In this document: piece by piece, positions 16,952 through 25,855 of the stretch
Layout: every line of letters begins with the position of its first letter
Numbering within the stretch: the first letter of the stretch is position 1
NCBI RefSeq assembly: GCF_048381675.1
Contig: NZ_JBLWIS010000001.1
Location: 62,001 to 126,000 of the forward strand
Direction: 5' to 3'
Source of the DNA: Advenella sp048381675
GTDB taxonomy: Bacteria; Pseudomonadota; Gammaproteobacteria; Burkholderiales; Burkholderiaceae_B
Length of the DNA stretch: 64,000 nt
The notes under the pieces: generated by a model
Databases searched by the model: none
What the model was told of the DNA's origin: nothing
Seen by the model: the letters and a program-made list of their open reading frames with translations, nothing else
Program-made: the position numbers and the translations under genes

Positions 16952-19900
16952 TTAAAATTGCCAATTCACGGAAAGATTGCCCGCTAATGACTTTTGTCCT
17001 GCCTTAAAGAATTGGCTAGAGACCTGGGCACTTAGCATTAGGTTTTTATCTACTTGATATGCCAATCCTGCCCGAATACCTAGCGAGTCTCGCCCGGTAA
17101 CTTTGTTTTGGGTGGTAAAGGCCGCTTCAGGTGAACCGTCAAAGTGGGCATGCAGGCTTGCTTTTTTATTTAGCAATTCCCTGTCCCAGCTTACTTGTAA
17201 ATTGGCCAGTACTTCATTTTGCTGGCTAGTGGGTAGGCCCATGTCCAGGGTCAAGCCAAGGCTGGAACGCAGTGAGTTGAAGTGGCTGGACTTAATCACC
17301 AAGCGGCTATCCTCAGCGCCGGACTCGTTAAGTTTGGGGCGGTAAAGGCGGGTATAGGCCAGAGAAGCCATCGGCCCTGCACTAATGCGCTCACCCAGTG
17401 CCCAACGGTAACCCCCACCGGCCAGTAGCGAGCCACTCCAGCCAGTCCAGCTGCTGGATTGGCGGGCTGCGTAGCCTTCAAATTGGATGTTGCGGTGGAG
17501 TTTGCCATCTTCAATACCCAGTTGGGCCTGGCCAAAGGCATACATGCCGGTAAGTGGCTGGGGTGCATAACGGGCGTGCAGGCCAAGGTTGAAGCCGGTA
17601 GTGTGGCCTTTGCCGCTGTACGGGTCATCAAAGTGAACAGATTGGCGGCTAATGGCACCGTAGGCCCCCCATGTCCAGGCCGGGCTACTGGCGCTGCGTG
17701 TTTCTGCACCCAACACAACGCCGTATTGCTTGCTGTTGTAGCCCACTAGAGAGCCGCGTGTGTCTTGCCATACGCCACCTCCAAAGGGGACGACAAAACC
17801 GGTTGCAGAGTCAGCGGCAGGGGTGCCCAAGCGGTCGATCATGCCGGTAGCGCGGCTGGAGATAATGTTGCCAATCTGCTGTTCTCTGTTCAACGAGCTG
17901 GCGACCATGGTGCTGTAAACGGCAGGTGTGAGCTGGTTTAGCGCCTGGGTAACCACGTGGCCGTTGCTGGCTGAAAAGTCTAGCGTTTGCAGCAAAGCGC
18001 GGTTTTGTGGGGCATTGAGGGCAGCAAGGGTATATAAAGCATTACCCGCGCTTTGGGCGTTGGGATTTTGGGCATATTGGCTGTAGGCATTGGGTTGCCT
18101 ATAAATACGTATGCCCACGTTGCCTGCTTGCAGGGGGTGCATGTTCACGGAAAGCGTGGGTGAATCCAGGTCTACCGAGACGGTGTTGAAGGTGCCGTCA
18201 ATAGACCCGGCTTGTACCAGGCTGGCTGATTCTAGTAGCCAGTTTTGCCCGTACCAGTCGCGTTGAGGTGCCACGGTAAGTTGCCCGTTTAAGGCGGCGT
18301 TACCGCTAACCGCGAGCAGGTCATGCTCTTGTTGGCCATTGACTTCCATGATTAAACGGCCGGTAGGAGTTTGCAGGTAGTTGCCGGTAATGTCAATGCG
18401 GCCAATGGAGTTGCCGGGTGACAGGGTGCCGTTATTCTTAAAATGGCCATTGGGGTGTAAAACGTAGCGGCCATTGCCACCCAAGGTGGCATCTGCAGCC
18501 ACATTCACACCATAAACATCGTATTGCCCATTAAGCCGGGTGGTGCCGCCCATGGGGAGCAGTTCAATGTTGTTGAGGCCGGTGATGTTGCCGTTGTATT
18601 GCCAGTTAAAGTTGGCATCGGGCAGGCCGGTGGCATACCCGTTGGTATCGGCCAGTTGGCCAAAGCTAATACGGGTGAGTCGTGGATTGCCGCTTTCATC
18701 CAGTTGGGCGTAATCAGAGCGAATATTCCCTTCAATGCGTGCGCCTTGCATAATATTAATGCGGTTAACCAGGGCGTTGCGGGATAGGTAAATGGCCTGT
18801 TCTTTACCCGCCACGCGGCCGGTAAGGTCAAAGGTGTCTACCAGCGCGCCATTGAGTTCTTCGGGCAGATAAGGGGTGGGTCTGAAAAAGGTGTGTATGT
18901 AAGAACCACGGTATTCATCTTCATTGCCCACAAGGTTGTTGCCAAAGTCAAAACTGACACCAATACCCAGGTCGCCCATGGCCTGGACATCACCGCGAAT
19001 GTTAAGCTGGTGATTTTTACCATAGGCGAACATGACACCGCGCCCATTCAGGCCATCGGCATAAACGCGTGTGCCAGAGGGGATGAGCAGGTGGTTGGCT
19101 TCACCATCAACGCGAATACCGGCGCCACCGCCACCAATAGACAGTAAATCAGCCCGTTGAACAAGGGTATTGCGATTGCCGTAAATGTGCAGGCCCAAGC
19201 CTAGGGTGGCCGTGTTGTATTGGCCGGGCACGTAGGCGGTGCCTTCGGGGTTGCGTAAAAAGAAGCCGTTATTGTTTTCTATATACTGATCATTCCCGTA
19301 CACTGAGTAGCCAAAGAAATTGCGCCGGTCGATGTTGTAGCCCAAGTCTTGAATAACCGCCAGTTCCAGCTCCGTGAAGTTGGTGTAGTTTCGATAAGTC
19401 TGATGGCTCATGAGGCTGTTTTTTAGCTCGAAGTGGCTCATGTAGTTATTGTCTAGTATTTTTTCACCAAAGATGGTGTATCCCAGCATTTTAACGGGCA
19501 TGCCGGGCATGGCACCAGCCAGCACCTCTTGAACGTTTTCACCGGTAAAGTAGCCTTGGTCTTGTCGGACGTCAAAAGCGCCAGGTGATTCCGGGTTATT
19601 GCATAACGAGCACAAGATGGCTTGGCCAGGCCGTGCCGGGTTGCCGTTGTCATCCCGCAGGCCTTCGCCCCAAGCGCTTAAGAATGGAGCGTAGTGTGGG
19701 GTGCCCGTGCCGTTGGTGTCGAATACGAAGTTAAGAATACCCACAGCATGGCCAAGCTCGTGAAACAAGACAGCGTGCTGGTCCCATGGTCCATCAGGCC
19801 GGGGTATTTGCGAAGGGATGTAGGCAAGCGTGTCAAAATTTAAGTCACCAATGGCAATCGATCCATGTTCCTCAAGCATTTCCGAGCCGGGTACGCCTGC

Positions 19901-20278
19901 AAAGGTTACTTGCATGGGTATGTAGGCAAATTGTTCATCCTCATCAACAAGCGGACTAGTGGTGGCAAAGGCATCCGGTGTGCTTAATGTGCCTATTTTG
20001 ATAATGGCAGGTAAGGCGCCAGGGGCTGGCTTCAGTATTTCCGCCCAGTACGACATGGCGCTGATAATCTTGCTTCTGTCCAAAGCGCTTAGGGGTCGTG
20101 TTGATTCAAGGGGATTTTGGTCGGCAGGCATGAAGCTGCCATCGCCAATGCCAAAGAAACGCAGTTTAAAAACGGTTTGGCCGGTGGGAGAGGTAATCAG
20201 CTGTTCTTCAATGGCATAGGCAGAGGGGGCCATGAAAGAAAGGGAAATTGCGAGTGCCAAAGTTTTCAGCTTGTTCAT
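16952..20278 (-). CDS. Autotransporter with N-terminal zincin-like metalloprotease domain
   Basis: 1108 aa from the ATG at 20278, which begins a clean signal peptide (residues 1-22, ending APSAYA). An in-frame ATG at 20338 would add 20 residues, and neither start has a clear Shine-Dalgarno sequence. Residues about 35-310 look like a secreted metallopeptidase with the zinc motif HELGHAVG at 173-180. Residues about 320-760 are repetitive, glycine/asparagine-rich beta-helix passenger. The last 270 residues are an outer-membrane autotransporter barrel that ends in NWQF. The protein should be exported to the surface and may digest a protein substrate; the substrate is unknown. Monocistronic and convergent with the preceding operon. 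Confidence 0.9.
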   Translation of the reverse strand: MNKLKTLALAISLSFMAPSAYAIEEQLITSPTGQTVFKLRFFGIGDGSFMPADQNPLESTRPLSALDRSKIISAMSYWAEILKPAPGALPAIIKIGTLSTPDAFATTSPLVDEDEQFAYIPMQVTFAGVPGSEMLEEHGSIAIGDLNFDTLAYIPSQIPRPDGPWDQHAVLFHELGHAVGILNFVFDTNGTGTPHYAPFLSAWGEGLRDDNGNPARPGQAILCSLCNNPESPGAFDVRQDQGYFTGENVQEVLAGAMPGMPVKMLGYTIFGEKILDNNYMSHFELKNSLMSHQTYRNYTNFTELELAVIQDLGYNIDRRNFFGYSVYGNDQYIENNNGFFLRNPEGTAYVPGQYNTATLGLGLHIYGNRNTLVQRADLLSIGGGGAGIRVDGEANHLLIPSGTRVYADGLNGRGVMFAYGKNHQLNIRGDVQAMGDLGIGVSFDFGNNLVGNEDEYRGSYIHTFFRPTPYLPEELNGALVDTFDLTGRVAGKEQAIYLSRNALVNRINIMQGARIEGNIRSDYAQLDESGNPRLTRISFGQLADTNGYATGLPDANFNWQYNGNITGLNNIELLPMGGTTRLNGQYDVYGVNVAADATLGGNGRYVLHPNGHFKNNGTLSPGNSIGRIDITGNYLQTPTGRLIMEVNGQQEHDLLAVSGNAALNGQLTVAPQRDWYGQNWLLESASLVQAGSIDGTFNTVSVDLDSPTLSVNMHPLQAGNVGIRIYRQPNAYSQYAQNPNAQSAGNALYTLAALNAPQNRALLQTLDFSASNGHVVTQALNQLTPAVYSTMVASSLNREQQIGNIISSRATGMIDRLGTPAADSATGFVVPFGGGVWQDTRGSLVGYNSKQYGVVLGAETRSASSPAWTWGAYGAISRQSVHFDDPYSGKGHTTGFNLGLHARYAPQPLTGMYAFGQAQLGIEDGKLHRNIQFEGYAARQSSSWTGWSGSLLAGGGYRWALGERISAGPMASLAYTRLYRPKLNESGAEDSRLVIKSSHFNSLRSSLGLTLDMGLPTSQQNEVLANLQVSWDRELLNKKASLHAHFDGSPEAAFTTQNKVTGRDSLGIRAGLAYQVDKNLMLSAQVSSQFFKAGQKSLAGNLSVNWQF

Positions 20279-20570
20279 GAAAATGTTTTTTAATAAGTTA
20301 ATCAAAAGGATATTGCCGGTAATCAGTTTTTTTACCATGAGTGATTAGACTTAACAACAGGTTTCATTTTTTGTTTTTCCTAAGGTTGTCTGCAATCGAC
20401 AACGCGGGCAAGGTCTGCAGACCGGCTATAGCTTCTGATCCGCATGAGTAATCAAATTTCTTTATTGGCTTTTTCTGTGAAAAATGGCAATATCGATTTT
20501 ACTTGCCGGTCAATAAATGTTCGGGCAAGCACCCGGATTTCCCATTGCATATTATGTTTAGAGAATAGAC

Positions 20571-21182
20571 ATGTCTTTTGATACTTGGCTTCTGCTTTTG
20601 ATTACGTCGTTGGGTATATCGTTAGTCCCCGGGCCCAATGCTTTGCTGGTGCTTACGCATGGGGCCTTGCATGGACGGCAGAAAGCTTTGTTTACCATTA
20701 TGGGTGGCTTGCTGGGCTTTGCAATTATGATTGGCCTGTGCGTTTTTGGGATTGGCGCATTGTTGAAGTCTTCGGTGTTCTGGTTTGGTGTGTTGAAGTG
20801 GGTGGGCGGGCTATATATTATCTGGCTGGGTATAAAGCTGTGGCTGTCGCCACCTATTTTGTTGGAAGAGGACCAGGCGATGGGTCAAACCGCTAGCAGT
20901 CAGTTGTTTAGCCAGGGGGCTTTATCTGCGATTACCAACCCCAAGGCTTTGCTTTTGTTCATGGCCATGTTGCCGCAATTTATTAATCCCAATGGCAATC
21001 TGTTTGTGCAGTTTCTGATTATTGCCATTACTTATTCATTGACCGAATTTGCGGCAGAGTATCTGTGTGTGTATGCTGCCAGCCATATACGGCCCTGGCT
21101 GGCCAGGGTTGGGAAGAGGTTCAACCAGGGGTTTGGCGGCTTGTTTGTGGTGATCGGTGCGGCTTTGCCTTTGCGTTCGTAG
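20571..21182 (+). CDS. LysE/RhtB-family amino acid exporter
   Basis: 203 aa with about six membrane helices. GISLVPGPNALLVLTHGALHG at the N-terminus (region residues 14-34) and ALSAITNPKALLLFMAMLPQF near residue 120 are the family's signatures. It likely exports an amino acid or derivative such as homoserine lactone or threonine. The Shine-Dalgarno sequence is weak. It is followed by a small acidic ORF 49 bp downstream. Confidence 0.92.
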   Translation: MSFDTWLLLLITSLGISLVPGPNALLVLTHGALHGRQKALFTIMGGLLGFAIMIGLCVFGIGALLKSSVFWFGVLKWVGGLYIIWLGIKLWLSPPILLEEDQAMGQTASSQLFSQGALSAITNPKALLLFMAMLPQFINPNGNLFVQFLIIAITYSLTEFAAEYLCVYAASHIRPWLARVGKRFNQGFGGLFVVIGAALPLRS

Positions 21183-21231
21183 CGGGTCGTATTAAAATCA
21201 ATCTTTAGCTAACCATTTTTGGAAATAGGGC

Positions 21232-21381
21232 ATGAGTAACGATACAGATCTTGATTTTGATACCGCTTTCGACAATATTGATTTTGACGAAATTGAAAAG
21301 AAAAACGCCGAGCGCGTTCAGCAATTGGATGAGAACGTGCCCGAGGCGGATAATGATTGTGGTGATGCCTGCAAGATTTAA
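21232..21381 (+). CDS. Small acidic protein of unknown function
   Basis: 49 aa, very acidic, with ATG preceded by GGAAATAGGG. The sequence is rich in D/E (SNDTDLDFDTAFDNIDFDEI) and ends in DNDCGDACKI with two Cys spaced CxxxC, which could bind a metal or form a disulfide. I do not recognise it. It lies between a LysE exporter and the convergent maleylacetate reductase. Confidence 0.55.
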   Translation: MSNDTDLDFDTAFDNIDFDEIEKKNAERVQQLDENVPEADNDCGDACKI

Positions 21382-21409
21382 GCAGGCGCGGTGTAGGGGG
21401 CTAGGGCAT

Positions 21410-22477
21410 TTATTGGGTTGGGCGTTTGCCGTGAAAAGCGTGATCCAGTAATTGCCGTACGCTGTCAAATTCAACCGGGCGGGGGTTCCAGTAAGCATTT
21501 GCCACGGCTAGCCTGGCAGCCTGGTCAAGGTTCTCTTCTTTTAATTCCAATGCTTTTAATGAATGCGCTATGCCCAGTTCCTGCAAAAGGTCGAACAGGG
21601 CTATTGGTGCAGGGTCTTGGGGCTGTCCTAATGCTCGGGATATGCGGTTCATGGCTTCGGGGGCGGCACTGGCGTTATAGGCAATTGAGTGGGGCAGGAT
21701 GACGGCATGGGTATCTGCATGTGGCAGGTTAAAGCTGCCACCCAAGGTATGACAAAGCTTATGATGCAGGGCCATGCCAGCGCTGGCCAATACCATGCCG
21801 CATAGCCAGGCGCCATAAAGACAATCATTTCTGGCTTGTAAATCCTGGGTTGATTTCTGTAACCGGCGTAAGCCTGCGGCCATGGCGCGTATGCCTTCTT
21901 CAGCCATCAAGGCACTAACGGGGTTTATATCCTGCGCATATAGGCCTTCTGCGGCATGGGCAATGGCGTTAAGGCCACTGCTTGCCGATATGGCATAGGG
22001 CAGGTTCAGGCTAAGTTCAGGGTCGTATAGTACGGTTTTGGGTAAAACATGCGGGTCTTTGTTGGTGGTTTTCAGGCCTTGGCTGGTAATGCCATAAACC
22101 ATGGTCATTTCAGAACCTGAATAGGTTGACGGAATGGCAATGAACGGCAGTTGTGTTTTGCTGGCTAGGGCTTTGGCTAAGCCAATGGTAGAGCCCCCGC
22201 CAATCGCCACATAGCCATCGGCACTGGATTGGGTGGTAATGTTTAAGGCATCTTCAACAATTTCAATGGGTACGTGCATTTTTGCCTGGTCGTAAATGCC
22301 GTTTGCCCGTTCAGCCAGGAGGTGCACTACTTTTTCAGCCAGGTGCCGTTGGCCTGGTGTGCTAAGGATGAATATTTTTTTCATGCCAAGAGCATCTGCT
22401 TCAGCGGCTATGTTGTGCAGGATGCCATTACCAAAGCAGACGCGAATGGGTTGTGCTGTGTATATAAAGTGTTGCAT
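21410..22477 (-). CDS. Maleylacetate reductase (iron-containing alcohol dehydrogenase fold)
   Basis: 355 aa, the typical length of maleylacetate reductases. NAD-binding AIGGGSTIGLAKALA near residue 93, PSTYSGSEMT near 117 and the metal/active-site region HHKLCHTLGGSFNLPHADTHA near 240-260 fit the family. It reduces maleylacetate to 3-oxoadipate with NAD(P)H, the last step of hydroxyquinol or chlorocatechol routes. No hydroxyquinol dioxygenase lies nearby. Upstream is a truncated Bug gene on the same strand, perhaps a remnant of a larger catabolic operon. Confidence 0.9.
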   Translation of the reverse strand: MQHFIYTAQPIRVCFGNGILHNIAAEADALGMKKIFILSTPGQRHLAEKVVHLLAERANGIYDQAKMHVPIEIVEDALNITTQSSADGYVAIGGGSTIGLAKALASKTQLPFIAIPSTYSGSEMTMVYGITSQGLKTTNKDPHVLPKTVLYDPELSLNLPYAISASSGLNAIAHAAEGLYAQDINPVSALMAEEGIRAMAAGLRRLQKSTQDLQARNDCLYGAWLCGMVLASAGMALHHKLCHTLGGSFNLPHADTHAVILPHSIAYNASAAPEAMNRISRALGQPQDPAPIALFDLLQELGIAHSLKALELKEENLDQAARLAVANAYWNPRPVEFDSVRQLLDHAFHGKRPTQ

Positions 22478-22501
22478 TGTTTTTGTCTTAGTAGTTGAAA
22501 G

Positions 22502-22531
22502 ATACGTGCGGGTATTTTTGACCGCACGTAT
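22502..22531. terminator. Strong hairpin between Bug remnant and maleylacetate reductase
   Basis: ATACGTGCGG and CCGCACGTAT form a 10-bp stem around a 10-nt loop. There is no long U-run on either strand, but the position just after the remnant's stop codon suggests a terminator. Confidence 0.55.
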
Positions 22532-22551
22532 TAACTAAAGTGGTATTAAAA

Positions 22552-22842
22552 TCAGTTCACTTTGGCGCCTGAATTTATAACGATGTCTGCCCATTTCTTG
22601 ATTTCTGTTTTGGCAAACTGGTTCAGGTCACGGGTGTTTTCACCGCCAGGCTCCAATCCCAGGTTTTTCAGCTTTTCTATAAGCTCAGGATCGTTCATGG
22701 CTTCATTGGCCGAGCTTTTTAGTTTTTGCAATGCGGGCTCGGGGGTTTTGGATAAGGCATACAGCCTGAACCAGGGTACCAAATCATAATTTGTATTGGT
22801 TTGTTCGGCGATGGTGGGAACATTGGGCGCGGCTACACTTGA
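22552..22842 (-). pseudogene. Truncated Bug/TctC substrate-binding protein gene (3' end only)
   Basis: The reading frame VAAPNVPTIAEQ...WADIVINSGAKVN matches the C-terminal third of Bug proteins (compare PTFKEQG and WGKVIKDSG in the copy at 434-1402). About 220 N-terminal residues, including the signal peptide, are missing. Homology stops at about 22842, exactly where an IS-end-like sequence begins. It is therefore a gene remnant cut by an insertion and not a functional gene. Confidence 0.85.
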
Positions 22843-22897
22843 ACTGACCCCAAAAAGTTGGACATCCTTTCGGCCTTTTTGGGGTTTTTTCTCGTGC
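22842..22897. mobile_element. IS-end-like scar with inverted repeats
   Basis: TGAACTGACCCCAAAAAG resembles the terminal inverted repeats of IS3-family (IS150-group) elements. CTTTTTGGGG lies opposite it 15 nt further on, forming an inverted repeat CCCCAAAAAG/CTTTTTGGGG followed by a T-run. No transposase is present, so this is an IS remnant or a small non-autonomous element. Family attribution is from memory of IS ends. Confidence 0.5.
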
Positions 22898-22915
22898 CCA
22901 CGCTCCTGTATGTGA
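22889..22915. repeat. REP-like palindrome, copy 3 (degenerate)
   Basis: TCTCGTGCCCACGCTCCTGT matches the left half of the family; the right half is eroded. Confidence 0.45.
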
Positions 22916-22924
22916 ACAAATGCC

Positions 22925-24202
22925 TTAAGCCTTGCTAGCCTCCAGCGCCTGGTCCAGGTCCGCAATAATGTCATCAATATGCTCAATACCTACAGACAGC
23001 CTGATCATGTCAGCGCTAACTCCAGCAGTGGCCAGTTCTTTTTCATTCAGCTGACGGTGGGTGGTGCTGGCAGGGTGGCAGGCCAGGGATTTGGCGTCGC
23101 CAATGTTAACCAGACGGGTAATTAATTGCAGGGCATCAATGAAACGGGCGCCGCCTTCGCTACCACCTTTAATGCCGAAGGTTAAAATGCCAGACGGTTT
23201 GCCGCCCATGTATTTTTGTGCCAGGGCGTGTTCGGGGTGGCTAGGCAGCCCGGCGTATTTTACCCATGCCACTTGCGGATGGTTGTTTAGGTGTTCGGCC
23301 ACTTTAAGGGTGTTTTCGCAGTGGCGCTCCATGCGCAGGGAAAGGGTTTCAATGCCCTGAATAATCAGAAAAGCACTTAATGGGGCCAGGGCTGCGCCGG
23401 TGTTGCGCAACGGGCCAACGCGGCAGCGGCCAATAAACGCGGCGGGGCCAAAAGCTTCGGTGTAGACCACGCCATGGTAGGCTGGGTCGGGTTCGTTCAA
23501 AATGGCAAAGCGTTTTTTATTTTCGGCCCAGGGGAATTTGCCTGAGTCCACCACGGCACCGGCAATGGTGGTGCCATGGCCGCCAATGTATTTGGTTAGT
23601 GAGTGCACTACAATGTCGGCACCGTGTTCAAAGGGGCGGCACAGGGCGGGCGAGGCTACGGTGTTGTCAACAATCAGCGGTACGCCATGGCGGTGGGCAG
23701 CATCAGCCAAGGCCTGGATGTCAATAATATTGCCAGCCGGGTTGCCAATGGATTCGCAGAAGACGGCTTTGGTGTTGTCGTCAATAAGCGCTTCCAGGGC
23801 GGCAATGTCGTTATGGGGCGCAAAGCGTACTTCAATGCCTTGGCGCGGGAATGAATGTGCGAACAGGTTGTAGGTACCACCGTACAGAGTGCTGACTGAA
23901 ACAATGTTGTCACCGGCCCCGGCAATGGTCTGGATGGCATAAGTAATCGCGGCCATGCCCGAGGCTACTACCAGCGCTGCAATCCCGCCTTCCAGTGCGG
24001 CAACACGCTCTTCAAGCACAGCATTGGTGGGATTCATGATGCGGGTGTAAATATTGCCAGCCACTTTCAGGTCAAACAAGTCAGCACCGTGCTGGGTGTT
24101 GTCAAACGCGTAAGAAGTGGTTTGGTAAATAGGCACCGCTACGGCTTTGGTGGTGGGTTCGGGTTTGTAGCCGGCGTGAATGGCCAGTGTTTCTAACTTC
24201 AT
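22925..24202 (-). CDS. metY: O-acetylhomoserine aminocarboxypropyltransferase (sulfhydrylase)
   Basis: 425 aa from the ATG at 24202, chosen because AGGAGG lies 5 nt upstream. The frame is open for 53 further codons, but these read through a REP-like repeat. PLP-dependent Cys/Met metabolism enzyme: YQTTSYAFDN near residue 25, VASGMAAITYAIQTI near 80, and the Schiff-base Lys in VVHSLTKYIGGHG near 207. It makes homocysteine (or methionine) from O-acetylhomoserine and sulfide or methanethiol in the cytoplasm. Monocistronic; the 5' flank is full of repeats. Confidence 0.95.
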   Translation of the reverse strand: MKLETLAIHAGYKPEPTTKAVAVPIYQTTSYAFDNTQHGADLFDLKVAGNIYTRIMNPTNAVLEERVAALEGGIAALVVASGMAAITYAIQTIAGAGDNIVSVSTLYGGTYNLFAHSFPRQGIEVRFAPHNDIAALEALIDDNTKAVFCESIGNPAGNIIDIQALADAAHRHGVPLIVDNTVASPALCRPFEHGADIVVHSLTKYIGGHGTTIAGAVVDSGKFPWAENKKRFAILNEPDPAYHGVVYTEAFGPAAFIGRCRVGPLRNTGAALAPLSAFLIIQGIETLSLRMERHCENTLKVAEHLNNHPQVAWVKYAGLPSHPEHALAQKYMGGKPSGILTFGIKGGSEGGARFIDALQLITRLVNIGDAKSLACHPASTTHRQLNEKELATAGVSADMIRLSVGIEHIDDIIADLDQALEASKA

Positions 24203-24235
24203 GCTTCCTCCTGGGGATAAAAACAGCAAATATGT

Positions 24236-24259
24236 ATTCCCACGCAGGAGCGTGGGAAT
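24236..24259. repeat. REP-like palindrome, copy 4
   Basis: ATTCCCACGC / GCGTGGGAAT with a 4-nt loop. Confidence 0.8.
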
Positions 24260-24352
24260 GAGGTAATGTGTATGTATAAGAAAAAGGTTAATCCGTAGAC
24301 TAGCAGATTTTACATAACTCCAAGTTATTTTGTTATTGCAAATGGAGGTATG

Positions 24353-24378
24353 CGTCCCCACGCAGGCACGTGGGGACG
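24353..24378. repeat. REP-like palindrome, copy 5
   Basis: CGTCCCCACG / CGTGGGGACG. The outer bases changed on both sides (GTCC and GGAC) relative to the GTTCC/GGAAC copies. Confidence 0.8.
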
Positions 24379-24440
24379 AGGTGGTGAGGCTCCTGCGCGG
24401 GGATGTGGTTCATGCTAAAAACGGGATCTGTACTTGCGCT

Positions 24441-24466
24441 TGTTCCCATGCGCCAGCGCGGGAACA
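24441..24466. repeat. REP-like palindrome, copy 6 (diverged)
   Basis: TGTTCCCATGCGC and GCGCGGGAACA, paired outer arm TGTTCCC/GGGAACA. Confidence 0.65.
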
Positions 24467-24548
24467 TGGTCATCGTGAATTGGTTTTATAATGCTCTTGA
24501 AATCGGATGTTACGTTCGCCGGACCGTGTTTTTCTTGTATCTGTGGCA

Positions 24549-24632
24549 AAATGGCGTACCCCGTATATTTCTAATAAAATAGCGTAATCCGTGTATTTTT
24601 CAAAAAATAACGTACCCTATATATTCTTAATT
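24549..24632. repeat. Three tandem 28-bp imperfect repeats before trhO
   Basis: The pattern CGTA-CC-GTATATTTCT recurs with CGTA at 24555, 24583 and 24611, an exact 28-bp period with a few substitutions. The array ends about 20 bp before the trhO start, in the 5' untranslated or promoter region. Confidence 0.65.
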
Positions 24633-24654
24633 TTCTTTCCTGATAACGCTTTTT

Positions 24655-25680
24655 ATGTCCAACTTTACCATTGCCGCTTTATATAAATTTGTAGAATTGC
24701 CCGATTACGAGGCAATGCGTGAACCCTTGCAGGCTTTTTGCGAGCAGCATAATGTAAAGGGTACTTTGTTGCTGGCGCTTGAAGGCATTAATGGCACGAT
24801 TGCCGGCCCGCGCGAGGGGATTGAGGCGGTGTTGGCTTATTTGCGTAATGACCCGCGCCTGGCAACCCTGGAGCATAAAGAGTCCTGGTCGGAAGACCGT
24901 GAGCCGTTTCACCGGATGCGGGTGCGCCTGAAAAAAGAAATCGTCACCATGGGGCAGCCCAATGTGAATGGGCAGAATGCAGGCACGTATGTGAAGCCCG
25001 AAGACTGGAATGCCCTGATTTCCGATCCTGATGTGGTGTTGATTGATACCCGCAATGATTACGAAGTGGATATTGGCACATTCAAGGGAGCGGTTAATCC
25101 TGAAACGGTGACGTTCCGTGAGTTTCCGCAGTGGGTTCAGGAGCAGGCCAAAGAAGGCGGTTTGCTGGACAAGAACAAGAAAAAGAAAGTGGCTATGTTC
25201 TGCACCGGCGGGATTCGTTGTGAAAAATCAACCGCTTATATGAAATCCCAGGGCTACGATGAAGTCTATCACTTGGAAGGTGGCATTCTGAAGTACCTGG
25301 AAACCATTCCCCAACCAGAAAGCCTGTGGGACGGAGAGTGCTTTGTATTTGATGAGCGGGTTTCAGTTGGGCATGGGCTGGTGCCTGGGCCATATATTCA
25401 ATGTCGTGCTTGCCGACATCCTTTAAGTGATGAAGACCGTGCATCACCGCATTATGTGCGTGGCGAAAGTTGCCCGCATTGCTGGGACAAGATAACCGAA
25501 GAGCAGCGCGAACGTTTCAGGGAAAGACAGCGCCAGGTGGATTTGGCCGAAAAGCGCCATGAGGGCCATATTGGTGCAAAAATGGATGAACAAATTCGCA
25601 AGCGCCGCGAAGAAAAACTGGCACAAAAAGAAAAATCCCGTCTGATAGCACATGAGCTTGATCAACAAAAGAGCAAATAA
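24655..25680 (+). CDS. trhO: tRNA uridine(34) hydroxylase / rhodanese-domain protein
   Basis: 341 aa, UPF0176/YceA family. N-terminal FTIAALYKFVELPDYEAMRE and GTLLLALEGINGTIAGP are hallmark segments. The rhodanese domain (about residues 125-220) has the catalytic loop CTGGIRCEKS with active Cys. The C-terminal zinc-type Cys cluster (CRAC, CPHC) is followed by a charged tail. It hydroxylates U34 of certain tRNAs, the first step to (c)mo5U. Monocistronic; the Shine-Dalgarno sequence is weak, and tandem 28-bp repeats precede it. Confidence 0.95.
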   Translation: MSNFTIAALYKFVELPDYEAMREPLQAFCEQHNVKGTLLLALEGINGTIAGPREGIEAVLAYLRNDPRLATLEHKESWSEDREPFHRMRVRLKKEIVTMGQPNVNGQNAGTYVKPEDWNALISDPDVVLIDTRNDYEVDIGTFKGAVNPETVTFREFPQWVQEQAKEGGLLDKNKKKKVAMFCTGGIRCEKSTAYMKSQGYDEVYHLEGGILKYLETIPQPESLWDGECFVFDERVSVGHGLVPGPYIQCRACRHPLSDEDRASPHYVRGESCPHCWDKITEEQRERFRERQRQVDLAEKRHEGHIGAKMDEQIRKRREEKLAQKEKSRLIAHELDQQKSK

Positions 25681-25781
25681 TTATTTTTATGTGTTGAAAA
25701 AGTGCATAAATTAGTGCATACCCTAAGTGTGAATTGTCACATTGTGGTGCATAATGCTCTTCATGCAGGTGAGGAGACAAA

Positions 25782-25814
25782 ATGCTCGGCAAAGATCGGG
25801 CAACTTGCTGGTAA
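25782..25814 (+). other. Possible 10-codon mini-ORF in a putative small transcript
   Basis: ATG preceded by GAGGAGACAAA, a near-perfect Shine-Dalgarno spacing, encodes MLGKDRATCW and stops. A strong terminator follows at 25856. It may be a leader peptide-like or small-RNA transcript in the trhO-smr gap. Nothing else supports translation. Confidence 0.3.
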
Positions 25815-25855
25815 CGGCTCTTAAGCAGTAAGCGGTTCCAAAATAAATACAAGAT

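Larger units (their letters stand above)
24203..24654. other. Repeat-rich intergenic region upstream of metY and trhO
   Basis: 452 bp between divergent genes. It holds three REP-like palindromes (24236, 24353, 24441) and three tandem 28-bp repeats just before trhO. Nothing else gene-like was seen. Confidence 0.7.
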
